A stretch of 64,000 bases of DNA from Lumbricus terrestris. Lineage: Eukaryota; Annelida; Clitellata; Crassiclitellata; Lumbricidae. Both the position numbers and the translations under genes were made by a program. The notes beneath the pieces were generated by a model. The model saw nothing but the letters and a program-made list of their open reading frames with translations, did no database searches and was not told the origin of the DNA. Below, in pieces: positions 10,940 to 22,960 of the stretch. The stretch's first letter is position 1. The number at the start of each line of letters is the position of its first letter. The DNA is taken from positions 3,373,225 to 3,437,224 of the forward strand of contig OX457040.1 of the NCBI GenBank assembly GCA_949752735.1, read 5' to 3'.

Positions 10940-12328
10940 TTAACCCTCATCCTACCAAGTGGGGTCCGTTCGGACCCCAAGCACATAAACTGCTGTGCAA
11001 CTTTTTTTCGATAAATTATTAAGAGTCGGCATTTTATGAATTTGTCTATAGGTCTGTCCTACATGATATGGTGAAACAACATTTTTGAAAAAAATTATTT
11101 TGAATTTTTAACAATTTTTTTCCTGTTGGGGTCCGAACGGACCCCAACGTAAAACAGCTTACGTATGAGCTTTTTAGCCAATGCAGAGCTTTATTTCTGC
11201 AACTCTGCACTTCAAGATTTAGGTTCTAGGACTGTTTTTCAAAGGACAATTCGTCAAGGTAATGTTATTTATGTACATAATACAAAAAACACATGCATAC
11301 ATACATACAAACATACACACAAACATGCATACAAACATACAAACATTCTTATATCACGAATGTATGTACATAAAAGCAAAACTACATGCCTGCATACATG
11401 CATGCTGAATACCAAAACATGTTCAGACACGAATAAGTGCAAATATGTACACACATGCAAGCATACATACAAGCATACATACAAACATACATGCGTACAT
11501 TCATGCACGAATACCTGCGTGTTTGAGAATTGTTTGCTCATCATGTATGTATGTATGTATGTATATTGATGTATGTATAAATGTATGTATGTTTGTATGT
11601 ATGTATGTGTATGTATACATGTATGTATGCAAGTATGTATGTTTGTATGTATGCATGTGCAAATTTCCTTACATGCATACGTACGTATATGCATACAAAA
11701 GGGTATTCACACATATGCGCATACATATAGACATTCATGCACACATACTGCTTTCATGCATGTATACACACAGATGCATGCATAAATAATACACACATAC
11801 ATACATACATGCATCATCATACAAACATACATAATGTATATTGATGTTTGTATGAATACATACATACATACATAATGTATGTATGTATGTATTGTATGTA
11901 TGCTATATAAATGCAATACATACATACAGCATATACATACATACATACAACACATACATGTGCATGTATGTATGTATGTATATATATATGTATGTATGTA
12001 TAATATATACATGTACATACATACCTACATACATGCATACATACATTCACAGACACATACATAATATTACATAAACATGTACATGTATATTATACATACA
12101 TGCACCACTGCATGCATACATACATACATACAAACATATATACATACATGCATTTATACAGACATGCATGTATACATGCATAGGCTACATATATACATAC
12201 ATACATGCAATTATATGTGTATGTTTGTGTGTATATGTGCAAGTATGTATGTATATAGGTTGTGGGGTCCGTTCGGACCCCAGTTGGTAAACAACGTATG
12301 TAAAATGTGTTGGTAGGATGAAGGTTAA
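10940..12328. mobile_element. piggyBac-like MITE, copy 1
   Basis: It is bounded by TTAA at 10940-10943 and 12325-12328. The TIRs are CCCTCATCCTACCAA and, inverted, CCTTCATCCTACCAA. Just inside each end is a GC-rich hairpin, GGGGTCCGTTCGGACCCC (10970s and 12263), and a further one with AA at the centre lies near 11128. TTAA target duplication with CCC-starting ends fits piggyBac. No transposase is present; the interior is mostly a tetranucleotide array. Confidence 0.85.
11270..12260. repeat. ATAC/GTAT tetranucleotide array
   Basis: About 1 kb of ATAC, CATA, GTAT and TATG tetranucleotides that switch strand several times (A-rich phase to ~11520, GTAT phase to ~11660, then alternating blocks). 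The alternating polarity makes it strongly self-complementary. All open frames here (MYVCMYV, THIHTYI types) are artefacts of the repeat. Confidence 0.95.
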
Positions 12329-12589
12329 ACTCATAGGCGGAGACCTGGTCCGAACTTTGGGGGGGACGGACGAGCGGCCGAATGACGATCGCCGAGGTAC
12401 GAAGCGCCTAGCAGGGGAGGGTTTGAGCAGGGAGATATGTCCCCAAACTTTGAAAAATTTCGTTTTTCAGCACTACAGTGGTAGCATTTCAGGTATTCAT
12501 ATTAACAAATTTCCTCATCATTTAGTGCTTATAGTCTTTATTTAAGACTTCGAAAGTGCCCCCCCAATGTCGAAATACTTTGAATTAAT

Positions 12590-13320
12590 ATTTGTTTAGT
12601 AAAGTTAAAAGAGGTGTGTAAGCGATTGGAATTCTCTGTTTAAAAAAATAGTTAACTTGTTTGATGGTAATAGTTTAGTAAAGTTAAAAGAGGTGTGCAA
12701 GAGACATCTCCAACTGGAATTCTCTGTTAAGAAATAATACTTCATTTGTTTGATGATAATAGTTTAGTAAAGTTAAAAGAGGTGTGTAAGAAACATCTCC
12801 AATTGGGATTCTTTGTTTAAAAATAATAGTTAACTTGTCTGATGATATAAGATTAGTAAAATTAAAAGATGTGTGTAACAGACATCTTCAAATTGGAATT
12901 CTCAGTTTAAAACAATAATAACAGTTAACTTGTTTGATAAAAATAGTTTAGTAAAGTTAAAAGAGGTCTCTAGGAGACAACTCTAATTGGAATTCTCAGT
13001 TTAAGCAAAAATAGTCAGCTTGTCTGATGATAATAGTTAAGTAAAGTTAAAAGAGGTGTGTTAGAGACATCTCCAGTTGGAATTCTCTATTAAAAATAAT
13101 AGTTAGCTTATCTGATGATATAAGATTAGTAAAGTTAAAAGAGGTGTGTAAAAGACATCTCCAATTGGAATTATCAGTCTAAAACAATAATAATAGTTAA
13201 CTTGTTTGATGATAATAGTTTAGTAAAGTTAAAAGAGGTGTGTAAGAGACATCTCCAATTGAAATTCTCTGTTTAAAAAATAATAGTTAACTTGTTTGAT
13301 GATAATAGTTTAGTAATTAT
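12590..13320 (+). repeat. ~79-97-bp satellite grown from a LINE 3' UTR
   Basis: About eight monomers: TAGTTTAGTAAAGTTAAAAG, AGGTGTGTAAGAGACATCTCC, AATTGGAATTCTCTGTTT, then AAATAATAGTTAACTTGTTTG ATGATAA. Intact AGGTGT starts at 12612, 12691, 12780, 13054, 13142 and 13236; two other units are mutated there. The last unit runs directly into LINE 3' UTR sequence at 13310. The copy at 34195 shows the same junction with only a partial monomer, so the array looks like an internal expansion of the UTR. Confidence 0.85.
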
Positions 13321-13480
13321 ATTATATTTAACTTGGGATTATAAATCGCACGTTTTTATTACCTATTTTTAGTGCGATGTATAATAACGATGTTCTATGT
13401 CCCATTGTTCGTTTTCAAGAGGAGTAATAAACAAAATACTTACATAATAACTTACTTACTTTCCATATTATTCCCAATGT
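13310..13480 (+). repeat. LINE 3' UTR end with (CTTA)n tail
   Basis: It matches the 3' ends at 34230-34375 and 50400-50525: AAATCGCACGTTTTTATTACC, GTCCCATTGTTCG, GGAGTAATAAACAAAATACTT, then ACTTACTTAC. The AATAAA-like word sits just before the CTTA tail. From 13480 to 14285 I see no further element. Confidence 0.8.
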
Positions 13481-14442
13481 TCAACTGGTGGTTGACTCGA
13501 GCCTGAAGGAAACCTTTAGAGAATGTAGCAGAAGCCCGATTATGACATTGTGACGTTATTTATTATTATTAATCAGAAGTTTAACGACATCTTATAGCTA
13601 CAAAGGCTGTTGATGTCTTTAAAGATTTTAGCGTATGTCCATTCACTTTTGTTCAGCTGTTCGGCAGTTTTGTCCTTTTTCTCTTTGTTTTCATTTCATT
13701 TTTCCGAAGTTTGATGGCAATATTATTATACATTTGCACATTTCATGATGACCACATAATATAACATCGAGGCTACTTAGTTAAATTAACATAAAATATT
13801 TAACGCATGTTTAGAAACAATTTTGAACATTCATTGGTCAACAATGAAATTAATGGCAGATTATATATTCAACATTAAAATAAAGAATCAAAGTATTCAC
13901 CCATCATTTGGAGCCATGAACAATAATTGCAAGAACAAAAATTTTCAATGACTGTGTAATCTATTACAGAGTTATTTTAAAAAAACACCCACACACACAT
14001 TCAAAAAACAATAAACACGATAGAAAGAGATCCAATTAAATTAATAAATTTTATATCAGTTGTGACAATGGGTTTTTATAATATCCGGTAATACGTTAAA
14101 AGAGGTATCTTATCCACACAGTATAATGTTCGCAAACAATTCATCATGGGTCTAAATAACTATTGGTTAGAGCCTGGATTGATCAGGAATTCATATCATT
14201 AGAAATATGTACTTCATCCGCTAAAGTTGCCTTTCTCTAGAACTCTACTGACGTGTGTGTGTGTGTACATGCCCTAACGCTTAAACATTGGGGGGGACAA
14301 ATGCATGGGCCGTCCCCCCCAACCACACCATTGGGGGGGACCGTCCCCCCCTGTCCCCCCCTAGGTCTCCGCCCATGGTTAAACTCATATTTTTAGTTCC
14401 TTAGCTACTTAAATAAAATAAAGCTGGTTCAGTACCTAGCTC

Positions 14443-14540
14443 TTAAGTGCTGTAATATGCCGAACAAATTTATGTCCAGGGTAACGGCCTCTGTTGTCAT
14501 AGAATCTGGTCAAATCGAATCCATCCATCCACTGACAAAC
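14443..14540 (-). repeat. Interspersed repeat A copy
   Basis: A minus-strand copy, fairly complete from GTGCTGTAATATGCC to AATCCATCCATCC. From 14540 to 15290 there is no recognisable gene; a GTCGTCAGCGACC-type motif lies near 14997. Confidence 0.75.
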
Positions 14541-15291
14541 GCTTACGCAGAAATGCAGGTTTGCGTTGTGATGCAAACATCAACCATTTTAACAAAAAAA
14601 ATTCATTATGATCACTTCCGGTTTTCAAAAGACAAACTAGCGAACATGGAAATAATTACTATAGCCCTACATTCCATAAGAATGGCATAATTCTGATTCT
14701 CTTCCATAAAGAATTTTGAATACCATCATGTCATAGTCGACAAAATAGGAGGTGAGTGTCTCGTCTATTTAGGATATAACTATATAATATAATTGTGTCG
14801 GACATTTTGCCTCAAAATGTGTGTCAAAAATGGACCCCCACATTTGCCTACAGCTTTATATGACATCAATATCCCCAGGACGCATGTGCGCCATACGATA
14901 AAACTGAGGTGGGGCAATGGCAGACACAGTGTTAAGACATCGTTAAATGGTGTCTGTCGGAGATGTTTATTCAATTGCAATAATATGCTGTAAACTGTCG
15001 TCAGCGACCCTTGATGTCATACGACGACGATAAACTTTCCAGAAAAATGTAGATAACTGGCAACAACAGTAATAACTATTAAGATTCATATCACCATTTT
15101 TGTCCCGATTAAAAAAAGGTTTTATTATTATTTCTGTTATTACCATCGTTCTATTGTGTCACCTTTTATACGTGTCTTATAAACATCTGACTCTGCAACC
15201 GTTGAAAACAAAACAAACCAGTCCAGCTCCGCCACTGGTTGCACTCTGCCTGTGCGTCCCAAGCATGGATAAAGGAGGAGGGCGTCACTAA

Positions 15292-15360
15292 TTCATTCAT
15301 TCATTCAAGAATGTATACAGCGCTTCTTCAAGGGGACTACTCAGAAGCGCTTCCGACTCT
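15292..15360 (-). repeat. LINE/SINE 3' tail with (ATTC)n
   Basis: Minus-strand tail AAGCGCTTCTGAGTAGTCC, CTTGAAGAAGCGCTGTATAC followed by (GAAT)n, i.e. the 3' end of the GPAIWNGLP LINE family or the SINE derived from it. Confidence 0.65.
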
Positions 15361-15634
15361 AACACGGCAAAAAGGACAGTTTTGAGTTTAATAAAAAAAA
15401 TGTTTCAGTAATAAACTGATCTATTGTTAAGGTTAATTGGTATTGTTATAAGCTAATGGTGTCTGTTAAACTGCAAATACCACCACCACAAACCATTCCA
15501 TCCTTTGAATTCGTTGCGCTGCGTTAAACGATGCAAATAGCGAATAATGTAAAAATAATTTTTGAATATGTCAACTGACTCGAAGCAATGAGATGCTAGC
15601 GTAACTGTAGTATCGGGTACCGAATGACGGCCCT

Positions 15635-15700
15635 ATCCCTATCCTAGCCCTAACCGACCCTCACGGCGCCTAACCTGACGCTAACCGACACATCGGTCCC
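15635..15700. repeat. Degenerate CCTAACC-rich block
   Basis: CCTATCCCTATCCTAGCCC, TAACCGACCCTCACGG, CCTAACCTGACGCTAACC. Related blocks are at 51040-51085 joined to 56072-56110, at 56240-56300, and shorter at 39330. They resemble telomere-like repeats but are irregular, so probably an old dispersed repeat. Confidence 0.5.
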
Positions 15701-15859
15701 TATAGTTATGCTGAGATACCCTTTAACTCTTCATCACTCCCCTCATCAACTCAGTTACTAACCTACCCGCGCCAGTGCTAGTCCGAAGCCTGAAGAAAGC
15801 AGGAGGGCGGCGCTGATGATAGTTGCTGTCACACAGTAGCGATAAACCGAAAAAAACTA

Positions 15860-15945
15860 CAGCAAATTGATTTTGCCACGTCATCAGATAATGGACATGA
15901 CGTCATTCGATGGCAAATTAATCTCATATTAATTTGCTGTCGCGT
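15860..15945. repeat. Imperfect hairpin
   Basis: ACAGCAAATT at 15860 pairs with AATTTGCTGT near 15942, with GACGTCAT at the centre. It may be a small MITE remnant; function unknown. From 15945 to 16440 nothing else is recognised. Confidence 0.4.
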
Positions 15946-16439
15946 AGATTAGTCAGCCTTAAAAATACTCTAGTGATAATTATATCGTCGTCGTTTAACA
16001 GCTATTATTTTAGTCAAAATAGACCGAACGTTCAAATATCTGTGCCACCAAGATCTTTATAATAACGGTATCATTGTTATGCGTGAATCGAAAAGGGTCA
16101 AGGACGAAACGTCGTTGATTCGGCTTTTTTGTGTGAGGGTTGAGAAAATGTCCGTTTTTGCCGGCAATCTTGGGTGAACTGCTGACGAAACATGCAACGG
16201 TAAAATTTTGCTGACGACCTCTTATCGTCTTGTTGTCAAAAATAAAGAATATTCCTATATTTTCTTTTATCTATGTAACAAATGGACCCAACGGTTTTTT
16301 ATTGTTTATGACAACAATGGCCTTTGCCTGTCGACAAATATTTTGTTTCGTATATTTATATTTTCCCCGTATCACTTAAAACGGCTAGGCTCTAGTTTAA
16401 AGTGGATAACTGAAGCTTATTATGTTATTTTCGGAAGCT

Positions 16440-16880
16440 AAACCTGTTATAAGTCTTGAGACTTCTTATTAGAGGTGTTTAGTGTTAGCCTCCTGATAAT
16501 TCATCATTTAACGTTCTATCTTTTCGAAGCAGTTTTCTTTATTCGTCGAATAGAAATTTGAGCAATTTATTTGATTGTGCAACACCGAAATGGCAATTGA
16601 ACGCGCTGCAATACCATTTAAATCCTAGTTTAGCCTGATGACGCATCTCATTAAAGTTTTTATTCCAATGCTGAATATTGACGTTGATTAATTGTTAATT
16701 ACATTTCACGTCGAATAGCGTCCATGACATCAACGCAACAGTGCATCGCCACATTGTGAATAATCACCAGTGAACTTTCCTATTATTTATGATTGGAGTC
16801 GCCCTCCTCTTTTATCCAGGCTCTGGTCTGGCACTGTCAGAATATGAACACTGACGGAGTTTCGCGTCGACCTCCTGCTG
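16440..16880 (+). repeat. Repeat D, copy 1
   Basis: About 430 bp, directly repeated at 21780-22270. Shared blocks in order: AAACCTGTTATAAG, CTTATTAGAGGTGT, TTTTAGCCTGATGACGCATC, GTGCATCGCCACATTG, CGCCCTCCTC, TCCAGG, CTGGCACTGT and CACTGACGGAGTTTCGCGTC. Partial copies occur at 29690-29880 (continuing at 30317-30420 across a MITE) and at 30575-30790. Confidence 0.75.
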
Positions 16881-17589
16881 TGTACATTATTGGAACTTGC
16901 AATATCAATGAACTTAGAGCTTAGAGCGCAGCAGAAATTGTTTTCGGTGTCTTACGACATCTTGCGACTAGTAATGTCGTTGGAGTAAATCTAGTTTCAA
17001 GTAATGTTTTGAAAGTAGCTTAAAACATTTTAAATGTACAATTCAAGACTATTAAGGTATTGCAATACTTCTTAATAAAGGTGTTTGTTCCCACTCTTCA
17101 ACCTCTTAAGATTTCCACCTTTTAAATACAACTTGAGGCAAAATACAGTTGGCATAAACCTTTTTCAAGTATATTCTTCCACGCACGACACTGTACATCG
17201 CAAGCTAATTACATGCAAACAAAAAACGTCAAAGCATTTATACACATACCTACAAATGAATTAGACTAGTTGCTGCATCCAACACCATGCAGCGTCAAAC
17301 CAATGCAGAAACCCTTTCGGCGATCATCTGCGGAATTGGAAGTCAGTGGTGTACATGCTGCATGCAGTCCCTGACGCATGGACGGAGTTTGGCTTCCGTT
17401 CTTGGAGGTGCTAACTTACATGTATGAGTCTGCGCCTTCTGGGGGGGGGGCGGTGGGGGTGGGCTAAGCCCGGGAAAAGAAACCGTTGACACGGTAAAAA
17501 ACTGAACATGGATCTTCTTGGGGGGCTATCGCCCCACTAGTCCCTGACAAACTCCTCCCATGCCCTGACGTGACCAAGTTTATGGATAT

Positions 17590-17812
17590 GTAAAATAATA
17601 AGACGTGCCCATATGCGCCGAGCCTCGTGCTGATCCGAACATAGAGGACTCTGTAGTACTGTACAATTATTATAGTCGATGCAAGTGGCCACAGAGGCAT
17701 GGATAAGAGCGCCACATCGGTTAGGGTCAGAGATCGAGATACCACTCTAAGCTGACGTAGTTTGTAATAGCAGACACGATGAAGTATAGATTGATTAGGA
17801 GTCACCTCCGTT
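17590..17812 (-). pseudogene. LINE reverse transcriptase thumb fragment
   Basis: The minus strand reads YYKLRQLRVVSRSLTLTDVA; after a frameshift LIHASVATCIDYNNC follows. This corresponds to the QLRSVSRSLT ... LIHAxVxSRIDYCN block of CR1/L2-type RT, seen also at 52207-52500. The continuation is interrupted by a GGGGCGATAGCCCC stretch near 17525. No start and no other RT motifs are present. Confidence 0.65.
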
Positions 17813-17974
17813 TGACGTCATCTCACGGTCAACAGAGACATTAACGAGGCTACTTCCTCACGAAGTAGTTTTCAAATTCAGCTCGATGTTGCTACAACGA
17901 TGTACTGACCTTCACCCCAAGTATCTTTCGCAATCTCATCCGACAGCCGATTTCATCATCTTCTCTTCAGATGA

Positions 17975-18060
17975 GGGGCGCCAGGTGGCGCTTTAGATGT
18001 CACACAGTCATGGAGAGAGAGAGGAACCTAGATCGAATCCCGATGCCCCTGTAGGATCGT
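17975..18060 (+). mobile_element. Possible tRNA-like SINE head
   Basis: TGGCGCTTTAGATG (A-box-like) is followed by GATCGAATCCCGATGCCCC (B-box-like) at SINE-typical spacing. Only one copy is seen in the window, so this is tentative. From 18060 to 18740 nothing is recognised. Confidence 0.3.
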
Positions 18061-18744
18061 TCCTCGTCGTTCTTTGTAGGTTTCTATTAGCAGGCACTTA
18101 ATTATATTAATAACAATAGTTGCATTTTCAATGTGTTTAGTTTTAGTAATTTTTTTACTTATGGATTTTAAATCGTCATAAAACGCAACAAAAGATACGA
18201 CATCAATCGGTAGGGCAATAATGATGGTTCTTCATGATGCACATTGGCATCTGGTAACAGTAAGAGAACTAAGACCAACAGTTAGCATAACCAGCCATTC
18301 AATGATGACTGGTTGCAGGATTTAGATTTGAAACAAATTGTTGTTAGTATGTTGGATAATCAACGATTCAGCGAACAGAACCAATTATTAACAATTTAAA
18401 ATACATTTATTTCTGCATTGATTACACATAATTTCATAAACATTACAATTTATCGGATAAAATTACTTCTGTTGGAATAAAATAGATGACAATGTCATAG
18501 TCCATAATTGTTAACTTGTCTTTTATTGGCTTTTTTGAAGATCCCATCTTGGCATTTACTAAAATATGTAGCTGTATCACCACATAATTATGTGGTATCA
18601 CTGATTAAAACTCTTTGCACAACCAATTCAAACGGAGGCAACAAATAAAGAAATTATATAATTAAACATACAATTTAAACGGGTGTTCACATTGCAAAAC
18701 AACAATGATAATAATGATAGTAGATAATTAGTGTCATTTAGTAC

Positions 18745-18945
18745 TTGAACATTTAGAAAGTGCCTCTCGAAGTATGAACTATTCAGAGGCGCTCTCCGTG
18801 CAGAAACTCCCGGGATAGATAAAAATGCATTTAGACATTGAGGAGATACCAGATGCAGGGACAAGTCACAGAGGAGAGCAAGGTTATTATTTTAGCTTGA
18901 AGGGGCGCTATAACAAGTGCACAAACAAACAAACAAACAATTCCG
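18745..18945. repeat. Two opposed SINE/LINE tail fragments
   Basis: 18745-18800 is a minus-strand tail (GAGCGCCTCTGAATAGTTC). 18893-18945 is a plus-strand tail (GCTTGAAGGGGCGCTATAAC, then AAGTGCAC and (AAAC)n). They may be outer remains of one SINE broken by the intervening sequence. Confidence 0.5.
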
Positions 18946-19279
18946 TGTAGAGAGGCATACTGTTATTAGCCTATTGTCATTGTGAGATGGGGGTTGGCTG
19001 GAATGGGGTGGAGCGGGGTGCTGAGGCGGAATCTGGCTGTGGGATGGGTGTGGTGTGGTGGCGGAGAAAACCCAGATAGTTACTGGTCAACACCGGATGC
19101 CCCAAAGGGGTGTAGCTGGCTGGGCACCCCAATCCGAAGGGACGGGATGTAGCTATGTGGAAGCGCAAAGCTAACATTTCTATGGCAGCGCTGGTTTACC
19201 CAAACTGATTATAATTCAGCATAATGTGAAGAAAAAATCGTTTGAAACTGCTTCAAATTTTTGTTTATTCGCTTTGACT

Positions 19280-20485
19280 TCTTAAGTTGTTGTTAAAATC
19301 TGCATCCATCCACCGTTTTACTCCGCCACAAGCCAACGATTCTATCCGTTAGAGCAGCGTTTCCCAAACTTTTTGGGCCACGGAACCCTTCGTGTCCTAA
19401 TATTTTCTTGCGGAACCCCAATATCAACTAAACAAACTGAAGCATGCATAGCGCCTGTGAAGCATACTAATATATGGGCTACATAGGCCTGCCAAAACAC
19501 TATTGTAGAAAATTTACTTCTCTTATCTGAAAATTAAGTCGAACTGTTTTGAAAATCACGTCTCGTGTGGATCCCAATGCTGTGAATAGCGCACATGAAG
19601 TCTAGAACACGAACAGCCATTTTTTTTAGTGCATTTTCTCTACTGTAATTGGCTTGACACTTGAAATCTGCAGGATTCTTATTGTCAGCTGTAGGCCTAG
19701 GCCTATCATTTAAACCAAGAAGAGCTGCCTATATATAGAACCCAAGCTTACGATACAGTCACTGAATTTTGGTAAATGTTAACACCAACTAATAAAGTTA
19801 TTATTTGTCACAACTGCGCAGTTCGATAATTTGACTTGGCGGTACTTTTTAAGCTGTCGCGTTTAGGCTTAATCATGCTCAGATTATCCTCGGTCGGGAT
19901 AACGATGACAAAGATGGCTGAGTTCCTGTTCAGATTTACAGCTCTGACCTACGTACGTCTCAGCAGTGATCAATGTCTATAAATTGTAACTCGATTTCTA
20001 ATGGGCAATGAGAACTCGAATAGCCACTCAATGGGCGAGGACAAAACACAAAAGTCGATTGACTGTAGTTTCAAACTTTGAGTGCATTTTCACAGGGCTG
20101 TTTTAAGGAATTTTTAGAACTGCACAACCGCTTCTTTCCCTTCCCATCCTCCATGGTAAATTACTTCCAATCGGATGACAATGACCTTTTTGCTAGTTTT
20201 AACTGCACAGAACTTGTGACAGAAGTGCTTTTACAACTGCATAAATCCATTTAGAACTGCACATTTTGTGTACAGCTGCATGTTAAAAAAGCCCTGCATT
20301 TTCAATTTTTTTTAGATTATTTACAACTTCTCGCGGAACCCCTGCGATCGCCCCGCGGAACCCTTGGGTTCCGCGGAACCCACTTTGGGAAACGCTGCGT
20401 TAGAGTGTCAGCCCGTTGGATGGAGGGAGGAGTGCGGCGCCTATCATCTATGCCATGAAACATCGTTGTTAAGCTCGCACGTTTC
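19280..20485. repeat. Repeat E, split by a hAT insertion
   Basis: 19290-19354 reads CTGCATCCATCCACCGTTTT and ACTCCGCCACAAGCC; 20398-20485 continues GTTGGATGGAGGGAGGAG and CATCGTTGTTAAGCTCGCACG. Similar sequence occurs at 28555-28645, at 28795, at 36690-36790 and reversed at 5113 and 5485. From 20485 to 21780 no further gene or element is recognised apart from an AGGTGT site at 21327. Confidence 0.55.
19355..20397. mobile_element. hAT-type MITE with perfect 8-bp TSD
   Basis: It begins CAGCGTTTCCCAAACTTTTT and ends with the inverse CTTTGGGAAACGCTG. The target duplication CGTTAGAG is perfect (19347-19354 and 20398-20405). Both subterminal regions carry repeated GCGGAACCC words. At 1043 bp with no transposase it is a non-autonomous hAT deletion derivative or MITE. 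It disrupts repeat E. Confidence 0.92.
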
Positions 20486-21779
20486 AACTGAGCGATTGTT
20501 TTTCCAGAGCGAACTTTTAGACACCTGCTAAATAAAGTCAACTGATTCTATAAGTAGCACGAGATACATTTTGCATTAATCTTTGAGTTATCAATCATTG
20601 CGTTTCGAGGGACATTGCAATAAAAAAAGCATCTTGTGTGATAGTAATTTATTGAGCGACAGTATAAATTGATTGGATGGATAGGCCAAAGGCGGATCCA
20701 GTGGAGGCTAATCCGGCCACAGTCCCCCATTTAGAAATTTCTTTATTATTCTAGCTTGGAAAGTTGACGTGACCCCCTACCCCATGAGTAGTTCCGTAAG
20801 CCCCTCCCCAACGCCCACGCGGTCCGTATATGAGGTCCGTACGCCAACTCCACCCCTCTACGGCCTCGGCCTGATTCTCCTTGAATTGCTGACATCGAAG
20901 AACCAATTGGAAGCAAATTTTTCTTAGTGGACACAAAATTTCAAACATTTTAATTTGATGCTCGACAGAACTCAGCAGTGTTGGTTATTATAGTGTAGTG
21001 GCAATACATATAAAAGGTGGTTAAACCCCTTAAAATGTGACGTAAAGTTTCTTATAGAGCTCTTTATCGACTGCTGAACGCTCTACATAACAAAATATAA
21101 TTATTGAGGCTACAGCGCATTTCGCACACCGAATATGCAATGTCCATTGACCATTATGACAATCGTGCCAGTCTGAGAGCCATTATGCACTCGACAAGTA
21201 TTGCAACGAGGGCATAATAATTTATTACAATAATTGCAAATCATCTTGGTGAATGAAAGCGAGCAGTCGAAGTTAACCATGTTTTTGAATTTCAAATCTA
21301 TATACGTGTGTTTATAATATTATTAAAGGTGTTTAATTCTGACATTGGGATACAACTTCAAATCACTTTCTGTTCTTCCCTGGATTTGCCTCTATCGTGT
21401 TTATTGTTTTTTTGTTTGTTTTTCTAGTGTGTGGTTGTTTGTTTTCCCCCCAAATAATTCTGTAATAGATGAAACAGGCATTGAAAAATTGTGCACTTGC
21501 TATTATTGTTCATATCTCTAAATGATGGATGAATACTTTGATTCTTATTTTAATGTTGCATATCTAATCTGCCAATAATTTCATTGTTGGTCAATGAATG
21601 TTCAAAATTGCTTGTAAGCATGCGATAAATATTTGATGTTAATAGTCTAATAGTCTCTTATAGCAAACACAATCTGCGCTCCATGTCTCGTCCATTTGAG
21701 TAAGAAAATAATAAGAACTCCATAACACGATTACACGAATGCTGTTCAAAGACCTGTACTAGCTGTTTTCACGGCTGGA

Positions 21780-22270
21780 AGTTAAACCTGTTATGAGTGT
21801 TGAAATTTCTTATTAGAGGTGTGTACTTTTTAGCCTTGTGATGTTGCGTTTCGTTCATTTAACTTTCGGTCTTTCCGAAATGGTTTTCTTTCTTCGTTCA
21901 AGAGAAGTTTTGAAAAAATTAATTTAATTGTTCGTGCAATACCAAAATGAAAATTGAAAGCGCAATAATAACATTTAAAGCCTATTTTAGCCTGATGACG
22001 CATCTTGTTATAAACCATTTATTTCAATATTAATTTGATGTTGATCAATTGATAATAACATTTCACGCCCAATAGATACGATGCCATAGTTTTTGGCTGT
22101 TTGTTTGTATGCGTACATGCTATAGCGCCCCTTCGTGCATCGCCACATTGCGAATAATCATCAGTGAACTTTTCCATTTTTTATGATGGGGAGTTACCCT
22201 CCTCCTGTATCCAGGTTTGGGACTGGCACTGTTAGGATATAAACACTGACGGAGTTTCGCGTCATGGATG
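21780..22270 (+). repeat. Repeat D, copy 2
   Basis: The partner of 16440-16880, with a ~35-bp SINE-tail-like insertion (CTATAGCGCCCCTTC) near 22122. A TATGAG word sits 25 nt upstream of AGGTGT (21817), as in copy 1. Confidence 0.75.
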
Positions 22271-22445
22271 GTGTGATGAAGATGGTCGAGTGAAGTCCAC
22301 ATTTCTTAGTTTCGTTTATGAGTTATTGACTCTTTTTGTTTTTCTTAAAACGAAGCAATAATATTCTTGGAAGAGAATAAAATTCAACGCAGTGGACAAA
22401 CAGATAAGAACGATTCAGTAATAATTGGACAACATAGTCGACTAA

Positions 22446-22668
22446 GGCGCGGTGGTGTAGTGGTGGCGTCGTTGCCTTGAAGCCGGAGGGTTCGAGGTTC
22501 GAATCCACCTCAAGTCGCCGCGTAGGGACCTTGGGCAAGTCCTTCACTCACAATTGCTCAGCGCTTCGGCGTGAAACTCCGATGCAGAGTCCTCTCTGCA
22601 GTCGGGAACGCCTCTGAGTAGTGAGCTTGAAGGGGCGCTATAACAAGTGCACATACAAACAAACAATA
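22446..22668 (+). mobile_element. tRNA-derived SINE, type 1, complete copy
   Basis: The best copy. GCGCGGTGGTGTAGTGGTGG has a pol III A box (TGGTGTAGTGG); GGTTCGAATCC is a perfect B box at ~22492. The body follows (ACCTTGGGCAAGTCCTTCAC, TTCGGCGTGAAACTCC), then a tail GGGAACGCCTCTGAGTAG, GCTTGAAGGGGCGCTATAAC and (AAAC)n. The tail is nearly the same as the last codons of the LINE family at 4795, 38505 and 41190, which suggests the SINE uses that LINE's reverse transcriptase. Other copies: 5205 (minus), 8243 (minus), 39690, 44405. Confidence 0.92.
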
Positions 22669-22739
22669 AGGCTGCTTACACGTCTGTCAATTTTTGTGTT
22701 TGTCTGTTAGTCTTTCTGCGTCTCTGTCGGCGTATAATA

Positions 22740-22960
22740 GTGTGTATCTCTCTGTCTGACTGACTGACTGACACGTCTGTCTGTCTATCTGTTTGCCTGT
22801 CTGTCTGTACTTCTATGTTCAGTGTCGTTTTCTCTGTCCTTTTTATAACTGTCTGTCCGTCAGTTTATCTCCATGTTCGTATGTGTGTCTGTTCGCTTGT
22901 CTCTGTCAATGTGTCTGCCTGTGTCTCTATCTGTTCGTGTCTATGTCACCCATTCCTTAC
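22740..22960 (+). repeat. TCTG/GACT-rich simple repeat
   Basis: Imperfect TCTGTCTG and GACTGACTGACTG runs. It is part of repeat C and present in all three copies. Open frames across it (LSVSLSP, CLFVCLC) are artefacts. Confidence 0.85.

Larger units (their letters stand above)
12333..14376. mobile_element. TIR element with 10-bp target duplication
   Basis: Left end ATAGGCGGAGACCT (12333) and inverted right end ATGGGCGGAGACCT (ending 14376), flanked by a perfect GGTTAAACTC at 12323-12332 and 14377-14386. G-rich tracts lie inside each end (TTTGGGGGGGACGG at left; paired G7 and C7 tracts at 14290-14360). The left duplication overlaps the terminal GG and TTAA of the piggyBac-like MITE, so this element landed at that MITE's edge. 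A 10-bp duplication could suit Mutator-like or other superfamilies; undecided. It contains LINE-derived sequence (12590-13480) but no transposase. Confidence 0.8.

Noticed and set aside
11165..12316. Many overlapping open frames of 60-140 residues rich in Y, H, C, T
   Set aside because: They are translations of the ATAC/GTAT tetranucleotide array in all frames and have no protein features.
17970..18000. GGCGCCAGGTGGCGCT as a CTCF site
   Set aside because: It contains AGGTGGCGC, close to the CTCF core, but a single short match is not evidence of binding.
22490..22505. GGTTCGAATCC as a real tRNA gene
   Set aside because: B box and A box are those of a tRNA, but the sequence continues into a repeated SINE body and tail and does not fold into a full cloverleaf by eye.
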